A stretch of DNA of 64,000 nt from Pseudolabrys sp. (GCA_026125895.1 JAHCKG010000001.1:372001-436000), one strand, 5' to 3'. Numbered from the stretch's first letter, positions 16,241 through 25,766 are shown. Notes: generated by a model not told the origin, from the letters alone. Numbers and translations are program-made.

Positions 16241-16274
16241 ATAAAAAGCCGCCCCGGCGTCGGCCGGAGCGGCT
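16241..16274 (-). terminator. Rho-independent terminator of msrB
   Basis: On the minus strand a 12-bp stem (16274-16263 with 16258-16247, one mismatch) is followed by TTTTTAT. It lies 25 bases after the msrB stop. Confidence 0.85.
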
Positions 16275-16298
16275 GTTATTCCTGGGCTTGCCGAAACG

Positions 16299-16721
16299 TC
16301 AGGCCCCCGGTTCGGCCGGCTTGAAGTCCATCGCCACGCCATTCATGCAGTAGCGCAGACCGGTCGGCGGCGGGCCGTCCGGGAAGACGTGGCCGAGGTG
16401 GCCATGGCAGCGGCTGCAATGCACCTCGACACGGCGCATGCCGTAGGTGGTGTCCTCGCTGGTCTCGACCGAGCCCGGCAGCGGGTCGGTGAAGCTCGGC
16501 CAGCCGGTGCCGCTTTCGAACTTCTCGTTGGACTTGAACAAGGGCTGCCCGCAGCCGGCGCAGGAGAAGCTGCCGGCGCGCTTCTCGTAGTTCAGCGCGC
16601 AGGAGCCCGGCCGCTCGGTGCCGTGATGGCGCAGGACGCGATACTGCTCGGGGCTCAGGCGCTTTTTCCAGTCGGCATCGGTGAGCGCCAGGAAGTCGAT
16701 GGTGGTGTCGGTTGTTGTCAT
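16299..16721 (-). CDS. msrB: Peptide-methionine (R)-S-oxide reductase MsrB
   Basis: MsrB reduces methionine-R-sulfoxide in proteins, a repair enzyme for oxidative damage. From the ATG at 16721 the product is 140 residues, normal for a single-domain MsrB. The four zinc Cys are present as C54-x2-C57 (CAGC) and C102-x2-C105 (CSRC). The catalytic Cys is C125 in GLRYCMNGVAMDF. Other family marks are FKSNEKFESGTGWPSF and GHLGHVFPDGP. A 17-codon upstream extension of the frame looks unlike the family and was left out. No signal peptide, so cytoplasmic. It is followed by its own terminator and is divergent from moxR. Confidence 0.95.
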   Translation of the reverse strand: MTTTDTTIDFLALTDADWKKRLSPEQYRVLRHHGTERPGSCALNYEKRAGSFSCAGCGQPLFKSNEKFESGTGWPSFTDPLPGSVETSEDTTYGMRRVEVHCSRCHGHLGHVFPDGPPPTGLRYCMNGVAMDFKPAEPGA

Positions 16722-16795
16722 TCTTGAACCTGCCAATCGCTGGAGGGCTTTTCGTAGCCCCAATATAGGCATTACCGGCCCCGCCTACCACTCGG

Positions 16796-16883
16796 CGTCA
16801 TGCCCGGCCTTGTGCCGGGCATCCACGTCTTCTATCGACAGGAAGGACAGACGTGGATGGCCGGAACAAGTCCGGCCATGACG
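16796..16883. repeat. Palindromic dispersed repeat upstream of moxR
   Basis: The ends CGTCATG (16796-16802) and CATGACG (16878-16883 plus flank) are inverted, and each arm holds an inner hairpin (GCCCGGCcttgtGCCGGGC; GGCCGGaacaaGTCCGGCC) and a GACGTGGAT-type arm. Whole element about 88 bp. This form (two hairpin arms around a short centre) is common in Bradyrhizobium-like genomes. It lies 10 bp before the moxR start, so it forms its leader. Confidence 0.75.
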
Positions 16884-16892
16884 GAGCAAAAC

Positions 16893-17738
<846 letters not shown>

Positions 17739-17741
17739 GTT

Positions 17742-17906
17742 CTTATCCCTCCCCGTCTTCGGGGAGGGTGGCGAGCCATAAGCGCGTTTACGCGCGTCTT
17801 CGACCCGCTATGCGAGCCGGGTGGGGGCTGCAGTCGCCAGAGACTTACCCCACCCGTCGCCGCGCATTCGCGCGGCGCCACCCTCCCCCCTCGGGGGAGG
17901 GATAAG
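17742..17906. repeat. Palindromic dispersed repeat between moxR and ligC
   Basis: CTTATCCCTCCCC (17742-17754) and GGGGAGGGATAAG (17894-17906) are perfect inverted ends of a 165-bp element with inner hairpins (CCCCGTCTTCGGGG; GCGCGTTTACGCGC; GCCGCGCATTCGCGCGGC). The same outer sequence forms the 20226-20271 hairpin. Confidence 0.8.
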
Positions 17907-17911
17907 GAAGA

Positions 17912-18877
17912 TCACTCCGCCGCCACCGCCTGCGCGCCGAGCAACTGCCGCTCGAGACGATCAAGTACGCGCATCGTCGGCAGGCATTTGGCCAGCGACG
18001 ACTCCGGCTCGCGCTTCTCGCGGATGGCGGCGATGAATTCGCGATCCTCCAGCTCGACGCCGTTGAGCGACACGCCGACGCCGGTGAGATCGATTGGCTT
18101 GTCGTAGCCGTCCACCAGTTCGTCATAGCGGCCGATATAGGTGCCATTGTCGCAGATGTAGCGATAGAAAGAGCCGAGCGGCCCGTTGTTGTTGAACGAC
18201 AGCGACAAAGTGAAGATCGCGCCCGACGCCGCCTTGAGCTGGATCGCCATGTCCATGGCGATGCCGAGTTCGGGATGCATCGGCCCCTGGATCGCCTGCG
18301 CCTCGATGACCTTCTCGCCGGTCTGCCACAGGAACAGATCGACGGCGTGGCAGGCGTGGTGCCACAGCAGATGATCGGTCCAGCTGCGCGGCTGGCCGAG
18401 CGCATTGAGATTGGTGCGGCGGAAGAAGTAAGTCGTCGCCGCGAACTGCTGCAGCTTGAGTTCGCCGGCCACCATCTTGCGGTGAACCCATTGGTGGCTC
18501 GGGTTGAAACGGCGGACATGGCCGGCCATGGCCACCACGCCCTTCTCCTTCTGCACCTGAACGAGACGTTCGGCGTCGGCGATATTGTCGGCCATCGGAA
18601 TTTCGACCAGCACATGCTTGCCGGCGCGCATCGCCTGCTCGGCCTGGCGCGCATGCAGCGGCGTCGGCGTCGTCAGGATGACGGCCTCGACACCCGGCTG
18701 CGCCAGACCCTCGGCGAGGTCGAGCGTCCAGTGCGGGATATTGTACTTCTTCGCGACCGCTTCGGTGGCATCGGCGACGCCGCCGACCAGCGAGGCCACT
18801 TCGACGCCGTCGATCTTGGCGAGCGCTTCGAGATGCTTGTTGCCGAAGGCGCCTTCGCCGGCGACGCAGATCTTCAT
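17912..18877 (-). CDS. ligC: 4-carboxy-2-hydroxymuconate-6-semialdehyde dehydrogenase LigC
   Basis: LigC oxidises the ring-cleavage product of protocatechuate to 2-pyrone-4,6-dicarboxylate using NADP. The 321-residue product is a GFO/IDH/MocA-family oxidoreductase. The N-terminal Rossmann fold has GxGxxG-like AGEGAFGNKH, then LTTPTPLHARQAEQAMRAGKHVLVEIPMAD (EIP as the usual EKP variant). The second domain contains GHVRRFNPSHQW and LLWHHACHAVDLFLW, which is typical of LigC. Start at 18877 has ribosome site AAGGAAG; the upstream open frame overlaps ligB and was rejected. It is 25 bases after ligB, so ligA-ligB-ligC is one operon. Later pathway enzymes (LigI, LigJ, LigK) are not in the window. 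Confidence 0.9.
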   Translation of the reverse strand: MKICVAGEGAFGNKHLEALAKIDGVEVASLVGGVADATEAVAKKYNIPHWTLDLAEGLAQPGVEAVILTTPTPLHARQAEQAMRAGKHVLVEIPMADNIADAERLVQVQKEKGVVAMAGHVRRFNPSHQWVHRKMVAGELKLQQFAATTYFFRRTNLNALGQPRSWTDHLLWHHACHAVDLFLWQTGEKVIEAQAIQGPMHPELGIAMDMAIQLKAASGAIFTLSLSFNNNGPLGSFYRYICDNGTYIGRYDELVDGYDKPIDLTGVGVSLNGVELEDREFIAAIREKREPESSLAKCLPTMRVLDRLERQLLGAQAVAAE

Positions 18878-18902
18878 GATGAGCTTCCTTGCAAATCTTC
18901 GC

Positions 18903-19769
18903 TTACGCCGCCTGGCTCTGCGCCGCGCGGCGGTTTTCGAGCACCAGAGTGGCGCCGGCGGTGTTGGAGATCGGGATGTGATAGTTGCGGTGGATCTGGC
19001 TGACATTGCCGAGCAATGCGCCGCGCATCGTGATCCAGTTGAGGAATTCGACGCCCTGCGCGCCCGCCTCGCGCACCAGATCGATCACCGACAATTTGGT
19101 CAGCGCTTCCGGGTCGCGCACGATGGTGTCGAGACAATAGAGGTCGAACTTCTTGTTGATGAAGCCGGCGCGCGTGCCGTCGAGCTGATGCGACAGGCCG
19201 CCGGTGCCGAACACCACGACGCGCAGATCCTTCGGATAGCTTTCGATGGCGCGGCCGATGGCGCGGCCGAGCTTCCAGCAGCGCAGCGGCGTCGGCAGCG
19301 GGTGCTGCACGGTGTTGATCGAGATCGGGATCGTCTTCACCGGCCACTGGCCGCCGGCATCGGGGAACATCAGGTTCATCGGCACGGCGAAGCCATGATC
19401 GACCGCCATGTCCTGGCACGAGGTGATGTCGAACTCGTCGGCCACCAGATGTTCGATCAGATGCCACGACAGCGCCGGATCGCCCGGGAACGAGTTGAGC
19501 ACCGGCAGACCCCAGCCCTCGTCCTCGCTGCGATATTGCGCGGCGGCGCCGACGGCGAAGGTCGGCATCTTGTCGAGGAAGAAGTTGAGGCCGTGGTCGT
19601 TGTAGACCATGACGACGACGTCGGGCCTGGCCTGCTTCAGCCAGGAAAGCGCCGGGCCGTAGCCGTCGAAGAACGGCTTCCAGTACGGGTCGTTCTGCTT
19701 CTTCTCGGCGATCGCCTTGCCGATGGCCGGAATATGCGATGTCGCGATTGCGCCGACGATTTGAGCCAT
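18903..19769 (-). CDS. ligB: Protocatechuate 4,5-dioxygenase beta subunit LigB
   Basis: LigB is the catalytic subunit of a class III extradiol dioxygenase that opens the ring of protocatechuate between C4 and C5. The 288-residue product has the iron ligands in place: H12 (TSHIPAIG), H59 (YNDHGLNFF) and E241 (GVEFLNW). The active-site base is H194 (GLSHQLDG). Start at 19769 has ribosome site GGAAGG, five bases after the ligA stop. Open frame upstream overlaps ligA in another frame and was rejected. Gallate or methylgallate as alternative substrate cannot be excluded, but separate alpha and beta genes followed by ligC favour protocatechuate. Confidence 0.92.
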   Translation of the reverse strand: MAQIVGAIATSHIPAIGKAIAEKKQNDPYWKPFFDGYGPALSWLKQARPDVVVMVYNDHGLNFFLDKMPTFAVGAAAQYRSEDEGWGLPVLNSFPGDPALSWHLIEHLVADEFDITSCQDMAVDHGFAVPMNLMFPDAGGQWPVKTIPISINTVQHPLPTPLRCWKLGRAIGRAIESYPKDLRVVVFGTGGLSHQLDGTRAGFINKKFDLYCLDTIVRDPEALTKLSVIDLVREAGAQGVEFLNWITMRGALLGNVSQIHRNYHIPISNTAGATLVLENRRAAQSQAA

Positions 19770-19774
19770 GGTCG

Positions 19775-20116
19775 TTACCTTCCCGCTGCCGCCAGTTTTT
19801 CCTTGAACGCATCGACGCTCATACCGGTCTGCTGCGCGCCGAGGTCCTGGACGTTGAGATTGAGAATGCCGGCGAACTTGGCGAGGTAATAGACGTTGCC
19901 GCCGGCGGCCAGCAGCTTGAGCACGTTGCGCTCGCGGATCGCGGCGCGCTGCTCGTCGTTCAGGCCGTACTTGCTGCAATAGGCGTCTTCGTCGCGCTTG
20001 AATTCGTCGCGATTGGCGGCGGCGTTGAACGAGTAGCACATGGCGTTGAGCGCGTAGCCTTTCTGCGCCTGTTCGCCGTCGTAAACGATGGTGCCGGGAA
20101 TATCGTGATGCTGCAT
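19775..20116 (-). CDS. ligA: Protocatechuate 4,5-dioxygenase alpha subunit LigA
   Basis: The small subunit of LigAB, which closes the active site over the substrate. From ATG 20116 the product is 113 residues, of normal size. Family marks: IPGTIVYDGEQAQKGYALNAMCYSFN at the N-terminus (16 residues in), KYGLNDEQRAAIRERNVLKLLAAGGNVYYLAKFAGILNLNVQDLGAQQTGM in the core. Fourteen codons upstream in frame do not look like the family. First gene of ligABC; the probable promoter lies in 20117-20225. The 21-bp hairpin at 20226-20271 insulates it from the upstream lipoprotein gene. Confidence 0.92.
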   Translation of the reverse strand: MQHHDIPGTIVYDGEQAQKGYALNAMCYSFNAAANRDEFKRDEDAYCSKYGLNDEQRAAIRERNVLKLLAAGGNVYYLAKFAGILNLNVQDLGAQQTGMSVDAFKEKLAAAGR

Positions 20117-20225
20117 GGTCGCGCTCGCGTTGATGCGGTGAGCGCAGGCAGCGTGCAAAGCGGGCTATGCCGCTACCTTGATCCAGATCAACTGAACGTC
20201 AGGCAATATATTTCGGAGTATTCCG

Positions 20226-20271
20226 GTGCCTTCTTATCCCTCCCCCGGAAGGGGGAGGGATAAGAAGGCAC
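20226..20271. repeat. Perfect 21-bp palindromic hairpin repeat
   Basis: Bases 20226-20246 pair perfectly with 20251-20271 around loop GGAA. The core TTATCCCTCCCCC / GGGGGAGGGATAA equals the ends of the 17742-17906 element, so this is a minimal copy of that family. It lies between the lipoprotein stop (20293) and ligA, and may end the lipoprotein transcript or stabilise its 3' end, though it lacks a T-tract. Confidence 0.85.
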
Positions 20272-20292
20272 GCCGCAACGCGTGGAAGCGAG

Positions 20293-21183
20293 TTACGCCG
20301 CCGGCTTCTTCTTCGGCTTGGCCGCCGGCAGCTTGACCATTTGCGTTTCGTCGTCGCCCGGCAGGGGCGATGCTTCCGCCGTGTCGCTGCTCTCGGCCTG
20401 CGACGACTCGTTCTTCGGCTTGGACGGCGCCGGCTTGGCGCTCGCCGGCTTCTTCTCCGCCGGCGCGGCGGCGATGGCTTCAGTCTCCGGCTGGCTCAGC
20501 CAGCCCTGCACGCGGGCATAGGCGACGATCTTGTCGCCGATGGCGCGGCCCAGCTTGCGCGCCGCGCTCTCGACGTCGGGGGACAGCTTTTCCTTGGCGC
20601 CGTCGCCGGCCGCCAGCACGCCGGCAATCGCGGCATTGTCGGCGGCCGCCGCCTTGCCCGAGGGCAGCTTGCCGCTGGCCTCGGCCGCGAACGTCATCAG
20701 GTCGCGTTTGCCGAAGGTGGAGAATTTCGAGACCGTCATGTCGGCAGCGACGTTGCTCTTGCCACCGCCGATGCCGGCCTCGTTCTTCTTGGCGGCGGGG
20801 TCGGCGGCGCGCAAGCGCCCCTTGACGATGACAGCGTCGCTCGAAGCGGATAGCGACTCCTCGGCGCCCGGCGCCGCTTCCAGCCCGGCTTCACGCAAGG
20901 TGGCGACGATGCTGGCGACGATCTCGTCGTTCACGCGGTCGATGGTGCGCGGCTTGCGCTCGAAGGTCGGGAACGCGCCGATCTTGCGCTCGAGCCGCGC
21001 GGTGTAGCCGCGATCGATCAGCAGCACGTCCGAGGACACGACGAAGTCGCTGACCACGATCGCGTTGGGCTTCGGCGCCGACGCGCCGGATGACACCGCG
21101 TTGCCGGTCGCCACCTTCATGTCGGATTCGACGCAGCCCGCCAGCAGCAGCAACGCGGCGACGCAGATGCTCAGGGTTCGCAT
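20293..21183 (-). CDS. DUF4410-type lipoprotein
   Basis: A 296-residue lipoprotein of unknown function. The signal peptide ends in lipobox LLAGC (Cys at residue 17). The core (about 40-215) resembles DUF4410: AIVVSDFVVSSDVLLIDRGYTARLERK, then DEIVASIVATLREAGLEA, VIVKGRLRAAD and a GNAAI-like C-terminal part ending ESAARKLGRAIGDKIVAYARVQGW. The last 75 residues are a Lys/Pro/Ala-rich low-complexity tail (KPASAKPAPSKPKNE, KPKKKPAA), perhaps a cell-wall or DNA-binding tail. Start chosen at the Met of the lipoprotein signal. It stands alone with no operon partner. Confidence 0.75.
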   Translation of the reverse strand: MRTLSICVAALLLLAGCVESDMKVATGNAVSSGASAPKPNAIVVSDFVVSSDVLLIDRGYTARLERKIGAFPTFERKPRTIDRVNDEIVASIVATLREAGLEAAPGAEESLSASSDAVIVKGRLRAADPAAKKNEAGIGGGKSNVAADMTVSKFSTFGKRDLMTFAAEASGKLPSGKAAAADNAAIAGVLAAGDGAKEKLSPDVESAARKLGRAIGDKIVAYARVQGWLSQPETEAIAAAPAEKKPASAKPAPSKPKNESSQAESSDTAEASPLPGDDETQMVKLPAAKPKKKPAA

Positions 21184-21267
21184 GCAAGAGGCTCGAGGTT
21201 GTCGCCGGCTTTGGAGAATCGGCCAGCCCGTTTGACGCGCTCTATTGCGGTCAAATCGCGGAACCGG

Positions 21268-22800
21268 TCAAGCGGAGCCGGGCTCGGTTGCCCCCGCTTT
21301 CCCCTTCCGCCGTTTGCCGCGATGGCGCCGGCGCTCCGTCCCGGCGGGCGGCGACGGCTCGGCGGGTGCTTCGGCAGGCGCCGGTACCGGATCGGCGATG
21401 ACGGGCGCGGCGGCGAGCGCCACCGCTGCCAGCCGCTCGGGCGGCAGCACCGGTCCGGCCGCAGCCGCGGCGGCTCGTCGTGCCTCCTTGGCGAGGCGGC
21501 GGCGCTCACGGGCCCGCGCCAGCGACCGTTCGACGCTCGCCGCCGCGCCTCGCCACCAATACAGGCCCTGGGCAACGGCGGCGCCGAGACGCCCGCCGGC
21601 CCAGACAAGTTCGTAGGGCGCGAACAGGCGCCAGGTGTCGTCATTTTCGACCAGGCCCCGCGCGATCAGTTCGCCGGCCATCGCGGTGGTGTTGAGGCCA
21701 TGGCCGCCGAAGCCGCTGGCAAGCCAGACGCCGTCCGCCATCTGGCCGATCTGCGGCATGTGGTGAATGGTGCGGCCGAGCGTGCCGGCCCAGATATCGG
21801 CCACCGCGACGGGCCCGAGGTCGGGGAATTTGCGGGCGAGATCCGACGCCAGCGCGCGGCCGAAGCGGCGCGCCTCGGCCGGCCAGACGCGCACCCGCCC
21901 CGACACCATCAGGCGGTCGCCGTCGACGATACGATAATGATTGTCGGCGCCATCGGTGTCGCTCACCGCGCCGCGATATTTGATGACGGCATCGAGCCGG
22001 TCGCCCAATGGTTCGGTCACCATGACGTAACTGGTGACCGGCAGCAGCGTCACCGCCAGCGACGGCATCAGGTTGCCGAGCTGCACATTGCCGGCGAACA
22101 CCACATGCGAAGCGCGCACGCGGCCGTTCGGCGTCGCGATGCGCTTGCGCACGCCGGCCGCATCGATCGAGACCGCCGGCGTCTCCTCGAAGATGCGCGC
22201 GCCGGCTTTGACGGCGAGGCCGGCGAGGCCGATCGCGTAATTGAGCGGATGAATATGAAACGCGTTGGCGAAATGCACGGCGTTGAAGTAGCGGGGGCTG
22301 GCGAGATCGGCGCGCACGCGCTCGGTCGGCCACATCTCGACGTCGGCGCCGAGCCAGCGCAGGCGCTCGACGCGGGCGCGGACGGCCTTGATGTTGTCGG
22401 TCTGGTCCACCTGCAGCCAGCCGGCCACCGGATCGACGCCAGGCAGATCGTTGTCGGCGATGGTGCGGCGGACGTAATCGACGCCCTGCTCCGACAGTTC
22501 CCACAGCTGCTTGGTGTGATCGACGCCGATGCGCTCGACCATGTTGTCGATGCTTTCGGAGAAACCGGGCATCACGAAACCGGTGTTGCGGCCGGAAGCG
22601 GCCTCGGCGATGCGCCCGGCCTCGAGGATCGCGACCGACCAGCCGCGGCGCGCGATCTCGTGGGCCGCCGTCAGCCCGGCGAGCCCGCCGCCGATGACGC
22701 AGACGTCGATGTCGAGATCGAAGCCGAGGCGCGCATGATCGGGACGCGGGTTCCGCGTCGCCTCGTACCAGGTTGCCGGCGTCGGGTCGGGTTCGGTCAT
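21268..22800 (-). CDS. DadA-like FAD-dependent oxidoreductase (amine/amino-acid oxidase type)
   Basis: A 510-residue flavoprotein of the DAO/GlyOx family, which oxidises amino groups of D-amino acids, sarcosine or similar compounds. The FAD-binding motif is VCVIGGGLAGLTAAHEIARRG (about 33-53) with acidic end of strand 2 ILEA. The C-terminal FAD contact is ASGFGGHGLNTTAMAGELIARGL. Typical family motif: GRNTGFVMPGF. About 90 residues beyond the enzyme core are Ala/Pro-rich and end in a strongly basic stretch (RRRHRGKRRKGK), which is not part of the family. The start at 22800 is chosen because the fold begins soon after; 34 further upstream codons are open. The substrate is unknown. Confidence 0.8.
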   Translation of the reverse strand: MTEPDPTPATWYEATRNPRPDHARLGFDLDIDVCVIGGGLAGLTAAHEIARRGWSVAILEAGRIAEAASGRNTGFVMPGFSESIDNMVERIGVDHTKQLWELSEQGVDYVRRTIADNDLPGVDPVAGWLQVDQTDNIKAVRARVERLRWLGADVEMWPTERVRADLASPRYFNAVHFANAFHIHPLNYAIGLAGLAVKAGARIFEETPAVSIDAAGVRKRIATPNGRVRASHVVFAGNVQLGNLMPSLAVTLLPVTSYVMVTEPLGDRLDAVIKYRGAVSDTDGADNHYRIVDGDRLMVSGRVRVWPAEARRFGRALASDLARKFPDLGPVAVADIWAGTLGRTIHHMPQIGQMADGVWLASGFGGHGLNTTAMAGELIARGLVENDDTWRLFAPYELVWAGGRLGAAVAQGLYWWRGAAASVERSLARARERRRLAKEARRAAAAAAGPVLPPERLAAVALAAAPVIADPVPAPAEAPAEPSPPAGTERRRHRGKRRKGKAGATEPGSA

Positions 22801-22949
22801 CAGGACAGGGTCTTTATGTCGCCATCCGGCACGGGGATGCCGGCCACCTCGCGGCGGGGGAGTGCTAAGGTGCCATAGATTCGAACCGGTCTCATCGGTC
22901 AATCCCTTGATACCGCCCCGATCCCCGCCCCCAACCGCTGGAACTGCTT

Positions 22950-23477
22950 ATGCGGCGTCTTCTGCTTCTGCGCCACGCAAAAACCGAGCCCGCCTCCCCC
23001 TCCCACGAGGACCGGACGCGTGCCCTGGTCGAGCGCGGCCGCAAGGACGCGGGCAAGATCGGCGCCTATATGGACACCCATGCGCTCCTTCCAGACCGCG
23101 TCGTACTGTCGCCGGCAAAACGTGTGCAGGAAACCTGGAAGTATATGGCCGGCGCGCTCAAGCGCGCGCCCGGCGCCACGACGGCGGAGCAGGTCTACGC
23201 CGCCACGCCACACGACATTCTCGGCATCATCCTCGGCGCGCCGGCCGCTGCGCACTCGCTGATGATCATCGGTCACAACCCGTCGCTGCAGGACGTGGCG
23301 CTGATGCTGGTAGCATCCGGCGACATCGACACCCGCGAGCAGTTGCGCGAAAAGCTGCCGACGGCCGGGCTCGTCATCATCGACTTCGCTTTCGACGATT
23401 GGAGCAAGGTGCACCCGCAAAGCGGGCGGCTTGAGCGTTTTGTCACGCCGAAGTCGCTGGAAGTCGGGACCCGCTAG
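22950..23477 (+). CDS. SixA-type histidine phosphatase
   Basis: A 175-residue member of the histidine phosphatase (phosphoglycerate mutase-like) superfamily. The phospho-acceptor motif is LLRHAKT (R8, H9), with the second catalytic His in IIGHNPSLQD (H109) and SPAKRVQETW as the conserved middle Arg region. E. coli SixA removes phosphate from histidine phosphotransfer proteins, and rhizobial homologues are small and stand-alone like this one. The target here is unknown. It converges with the next gene, with only two bases between the two stops. Confidence 0.85.
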   Translation: MRRLLLLRHAKTEPASPSHEDRTRALVERGRKDAGKIGAYMDTHALLPDRVVLSPAKRVQETWKYMAGALKRAPGATTAEQVYAATPHDILGIILGAPAAAHSLMIIGHNPSLQDVALMLVASGDIDTREQLREKLPTAGLVIIDFAFDDWSKVHPQSGRLERFVTPKSLEVGTR

Positions 23478-23479
23478 GC

Positions 23480-24091
23480 CTACGGCACGAGATCGCGCGG
23501 CAAGTCGTCGGCTCGATAGAAGCCGGGTTTGTTGCGGCGGAAGAAGTTGCCCCCTTGCCAAAGGAAGAGCGCGAGGAAGGCGGCGACGAACAGCGCGCCG
23601 GCCATGGCGCCGCTTTGCAGGCCGCGCACCGTCAGCGCGGCGAGCGACAAGGCGACGGCGCCGAACAGCGCCAGCCCCGGCCAGTACAGCAGCGGCACGC
23701 TGCCGCGCTCGTACAGCGGCCTGGCGCCGGACGCCTCGATGCGGCGATGCAGCTCGGCGAGGAAGGTCGAGTATTCGCTGTCCTGCCGCACCTGTTCCAT
23801 CATGCTCTTCCAGGTGGACGAAACGATCTGGAGCTTCGGGGCGCCATCGGCCCAGATCTCGGTCATGTAGCGGCGCGACTGCATGCTGGCCGGCTTGAAC
23901 GACAGGCGGATGCGGCGGATATCGCGCAACGCCACGACACCCGCACGGCGACCGGCCTGATAGGCGAGGCCCTGCTCGGTGAGGCGGAAGGTGAAAGGCG
24001 CGCCGAGCAGCGATGGACGATAGGTATAGGTGGGAGCCGGTTCCGCGCCCGCCGCCTCGTCGCCCGCTGCTTCGCTTTGTGACAAATCCAT
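23480..24091 (-). CDS. Membrane protein with two transmembrane segments, unknown function
   Basis: A 203-residue protein. The N-terminal half (about 20-125) is soluble with a beta-rich, PH-domain-like pattern (PFTFRLTEQGLAYQAGRRAGVVALRDIRRIRLSFKP, MTEIWADGAPKLQIVSSTW). Two transmembrane helices follow (about 133-152 and 159-178, the second ending LFLWQGGNFFRRNKPG). The C-terminus faces the cytoplasm if the positive-inside rule holds. Similar proteins of Rhizobiales are annotated hypothetical; no function is inferred. It converges with sixA two bases apart and is divergent from the coiled-coil gene at 24261. Confidence 0.7.
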   Translation of the reverse strand: MDLSQSEAAGDEAAGAEPAPTYTYRPSLLGAPFTFRLTEQGLAYQAGRRAGVVALRDIRRIRLSFKPASMQSRRYMTEIWADGAPKLQIVSSTWKSMMEQVRQDSEYSTFLAELHRRIEASGARPLYERGSVPLLYWPGLALFGAVALSLAALTVRGLQSGAMAGALFVAAFLALFLWQGGNFFRRNKPGFYRADDLPRDLVP

Positions 24092-24260
24092 ATCAGCCCC
24101 GTAATTCGGCGATATCCGGCGTTAACCATGATCGCGGTCTGCCCGGCCCGGCTCGGCCAAAGGGGCTTGCGTATGTTCCAATCCCCAATCGTTTATAATA
24201 TCTTAAGAAGGCATTTGTGAACGGCTGGCGACACGCCGGTCGTGCGGTGGAGGCGTTGTC

Positions 24261-25766
24261 ATGGCGAAACTGTCGGACCTGTTTGGCCGCAAAATCGGCG
24301 AGCACGAGCCCGATCGCAGGTATGGCAGCACCCTGCCCGGCGAGCCCGCGACCGTTCCGCCGCAGCCCGTCGCCCGCCAGATCGCGCCCGAAACCTTTTC
24401 CGATATCGGCTCCCGTATTGGCGAGGAAAACGAGGCGCTGCGCCATCTCCTCAACGACGCCGGCCGCAAGATCGGCGAACTCGACGAACTGAAGTCCGCG
24501 TTCGAGAAGATCGTCACCCCCTTCAACGCGACGTTGCGCGCGCTCGAGCAGGAAAAGTCGCAGACTTTGAGCCTGTCGGACATGCTCAATGAATCGCGCG
24601 CCTCCTATGAGACGCTGCGCGCCGAATTCTACCAGGTCGAGCGCAAGGCGACCTCGCTCGAAGCCGAGGCCGAGAAGCTGCGCGAGGATCTCGAACTCAC
24701 CCGTGAATCGAACCGCGGCCTGGAAAGCGTCCGCATCGAACTGTCGGACAGCGTCTCGGCCCGCGCCGCGCAGATCGCCGAACTGGAGCGCCAGCTGGCC
24801 CAGGAAACCGCCCAGCGCCGCTCGCTGGGCGATGCCCGCCGCACCGCGCAGGAACAGCTCGACGCCTCCGAGAAGCGCATCGTCGAACTCGAAGGCGAAC
24901 TCGCGGCCGCGCGCGAGAAGCTGGCGTTGCTCGAGGACGAGAAGCGCGCCTTGCAGGCCAATATCGACGCCGCGCTCAACGAAACCGCGCGCCTCACCCG
25001 CCGCCTGACCGAAAGCGAGAACACGCTGACCGCGACCCGCGCCCAGCTCGGCAAGGTCGAGGCGAGCTTCGCCGAGGCCTATGCGGAGCGCGGCCGTCTC
25101 TCCGCTTCGCTCGACGAATCCAAGGAGCAGCATCAGGCCGAACGCAACAGCCTGAACATGCGGCTCGATGCGCTGCAGTCGCGCGCCGCCACCGCCGAGC
25201 GCCTGCTCGCCGAGGCGCGCCAGAACCTGATCGCCCGCACCGAGGAAGTTCGCGCCTTCGATCGCAAGTCCGTCGAAGCCACCATCTCGCGCAACAATGC
25301 CGAGAAGCGCCTGACCCAGATGGAAGCGGCGCACGAGCAGCGCGAGCGGCAGATCAAGGATCTCGAGCAGACCCGCATCGCCCTGACCGAGCGCAACAAC
25401 GCGCTCACCAAGGCGCTCAAGGCGCGCGAGACGGCGCTCGCCCGCGCCGAAGAGAAAATCTCGGCGCTGACCGAGCGCAACGGCCATCTCGAGGCCGACG
25501 TGCAGGTCTCGCGCACCAATATCGAAAAGCGCGTCGAGGATCTGGGTTCCGCATTGCAACGCGAGCGCATGGAGCGCGCGGTGGTCGAAGGCGCGCTCGA
25601 GGCAGCCCGCAAGGACAACTCGCGTCTGCAAAGCGAAGTCGCGGCGTTGCGCTCGACCTTGCGCCGCGGCATGCCGCTCATCGAAGATGTGCCTGCGCCG
25701 GTCTCGGACAGCGAAACGCAAACTGCAAAAGGTTCCGAGGTCGCGGAACAAACCGACAAGGTTTGA
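24261..25766 (+). CDS. Long coiled-coil protein, paralogue 1
   Basis: A 501-residue, almost fully helical protein. After a short start (MAKLSDLFGRKIGE) and a Pro-rich linker, a conserved segment (IGEENEALRHLLNDAGRKIGELDELKSAFEKIV, about 54-86) leads into some 390 residues of heptad-rich coiled coil. It closes with QRERMERAVVEGALEAARKD. The protein at 28613-30043 shares the start, the ENEALR segment and the RAVVEGALE end, so the two are paralogues. Homologues are sometimes labelled ParA-like or chromosome segregation proteins, but no Walker motif is present. A structural or scaffolding role is inferred from form only. Confidence 0.8.
   Translation: MAKLSDLFGRKIGEHEPDRRYGSTLPGEPATVPPQPVARQIAPETFSDIGSRIGEENEALRHLLNDAGRKIGELDELKSAFEKIVTPFNATLRALEQEKSQTLSLSDMLNESRASYETLRAEFYQVERKATSLEAEAEKLREDLELTRESNRGLESVRIELSDSVSARAAQIAELERQLAQETAQRRSLGDARRTAQEQLDASEKRIVELEGELAAAREKLALLEDEKRALQANIDAALNETARLTRRLTESENTLTATRAQLGKVEASFAEAYAERGRLSASLDESKEQHQAERNSLNMRLDALQSRAATAERLLAEARQNLIARTEEVRAFDRKSVEATISRNNAEKRLTQMEAAHEQRERQIKDLEQTRIALTERNNALTKALKARETALARAEEKISALTERNGHLEADVQVSRTNIEKRVEDLGSALQRERMERAVVEGALEAARKDNSRLQSEVAALRSTLRRGMPLIEDVPAPVSDSETQTAKGSEVAEQTDKV

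Noticed and set aside
16800-16892. 31-codon upstream extension of moxR
   Set aside because: It is a translation of the palindromic repeat; the internal ATG at 16893 has a ribosome site and the conserved start.
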